From the NCBI GenBank assembly GCA_938003875.1, contig CALKWO010000276.1:1-15064 (forward strand): 15,064 nucleotides of DNA, in the 5' to 3' direction. Positions 14,962 through 15,064 of the stretch are shown in pieces. Within the stretch, counting starts at the first letter, position 1; every line of letters begins with the position of its first letter. The position numbers and the translations under genes were made by a program. Source of the stretch: an uncultured bacterium. Lineage in GTDB: Bacteria; Planctomycetota; Uabimicrobiia; Uabimicrobiales; JABWCH01. The notes under the pieces are model-generated. The model saw nothing but the letters and a program-made list of their open reading frames with translations, had not been told where the DNA came from and made no database searches.

Positions 14962-15064
14962 ACCATAAAATCCAAAGACCACTATCTGCAAGCAGGTAAA
15001 ACGATCCAAGTGCCTTCTAGCAATGCGAAATGGGAAATCCAGATTCATCCACCAAGAGGCAAAG
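14962..15064 (+). CDS. Possible 5' part of a gene cut by the window edge
   Basis: After a TGA at 14959-14961 the plus frame stays open to the end of the window. It reads as plausible protein from about 14980 (HYLQAGKTIQVPSSNAKWEI and so on). No ATG is present; GTG 15010 is the only standard start and has no good SD. The frame just before the TGA is also open, so a broken gene is another option. A chance open frame is entirely possible. Confidence 0.25.

Overview
The window is AT-rich DNA (roughly 40% GC by eye) from a diderm bacterium. Evidence for an outer membrane is a beta-barrel-like protein ending in Phe, several secreted proteins or lipoproteins, and a LolA-like protein. The mix of an FHA-GAF-PP2C regulator, a sigma-54 activator, a very large Asp-box surface protein and the dispersed CCGCAGAGACGCAGAG-type repeat would fit an AT-rich Planctomycetota or related large-genome lineage. 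No gene here fixes the taxonomy, so that placement is only a guess.

Layout. A minus-strand operon runs from about 10214 down to 188. Its five genes are: (1) an FHA-GAF-PP2C (RsbU/SpoIIE-type) phosphatase; (2) a zinc-ribbon membrane protein with about five transmembrane segments; (3) a MazG-like nucleotide pyrophosphohydrolase; (4) an outer-membrane beta-barrel-like protein; (5) a 1958-residue secreted protein with two long Asp-box (BNR) propeller arrays flanking a TIG, two Ig-like and a BACON-like domain. Gaps are 1 to about 24 bases and several Shine-Dalgarno sequences overlap the preceding stop codon, so co-transcription is very likely.

A gene-free divergent region of about 400 bases (10215-10613) follows. 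It contains two adjacent imperfect hairpins (10338-10380 and 10383-10434) set between copies of an ATTTTRGYTAAAA motif, plus shorter inverted repeats. This is the most unexplained DNA in the window.

On the plus strand lie a sigma-54 AAA+ activator with an intact GAFTGA loop but no C-terminal helix-turn-helix, then three envelope genes: a secreted two-repeat protein, a LolA-like lipoprotein and a small lipoprotein. The sigma-54 activator frame continues upstream of its first conventional start to a well-placed SD followed by ATT, so an AUU start is possible. The right end (14571-15064) holds a dispersed-repeat hairpin and perhaps the 5' end of another gene.

Working interpretation (inference): two divergent regulators, one a phosphatase of the anti-sigma-antagonist type and one a sigma-54 activator, flank and may control a set of cell-envelope genes, including the giant surface protein and its neighbouring barrel.
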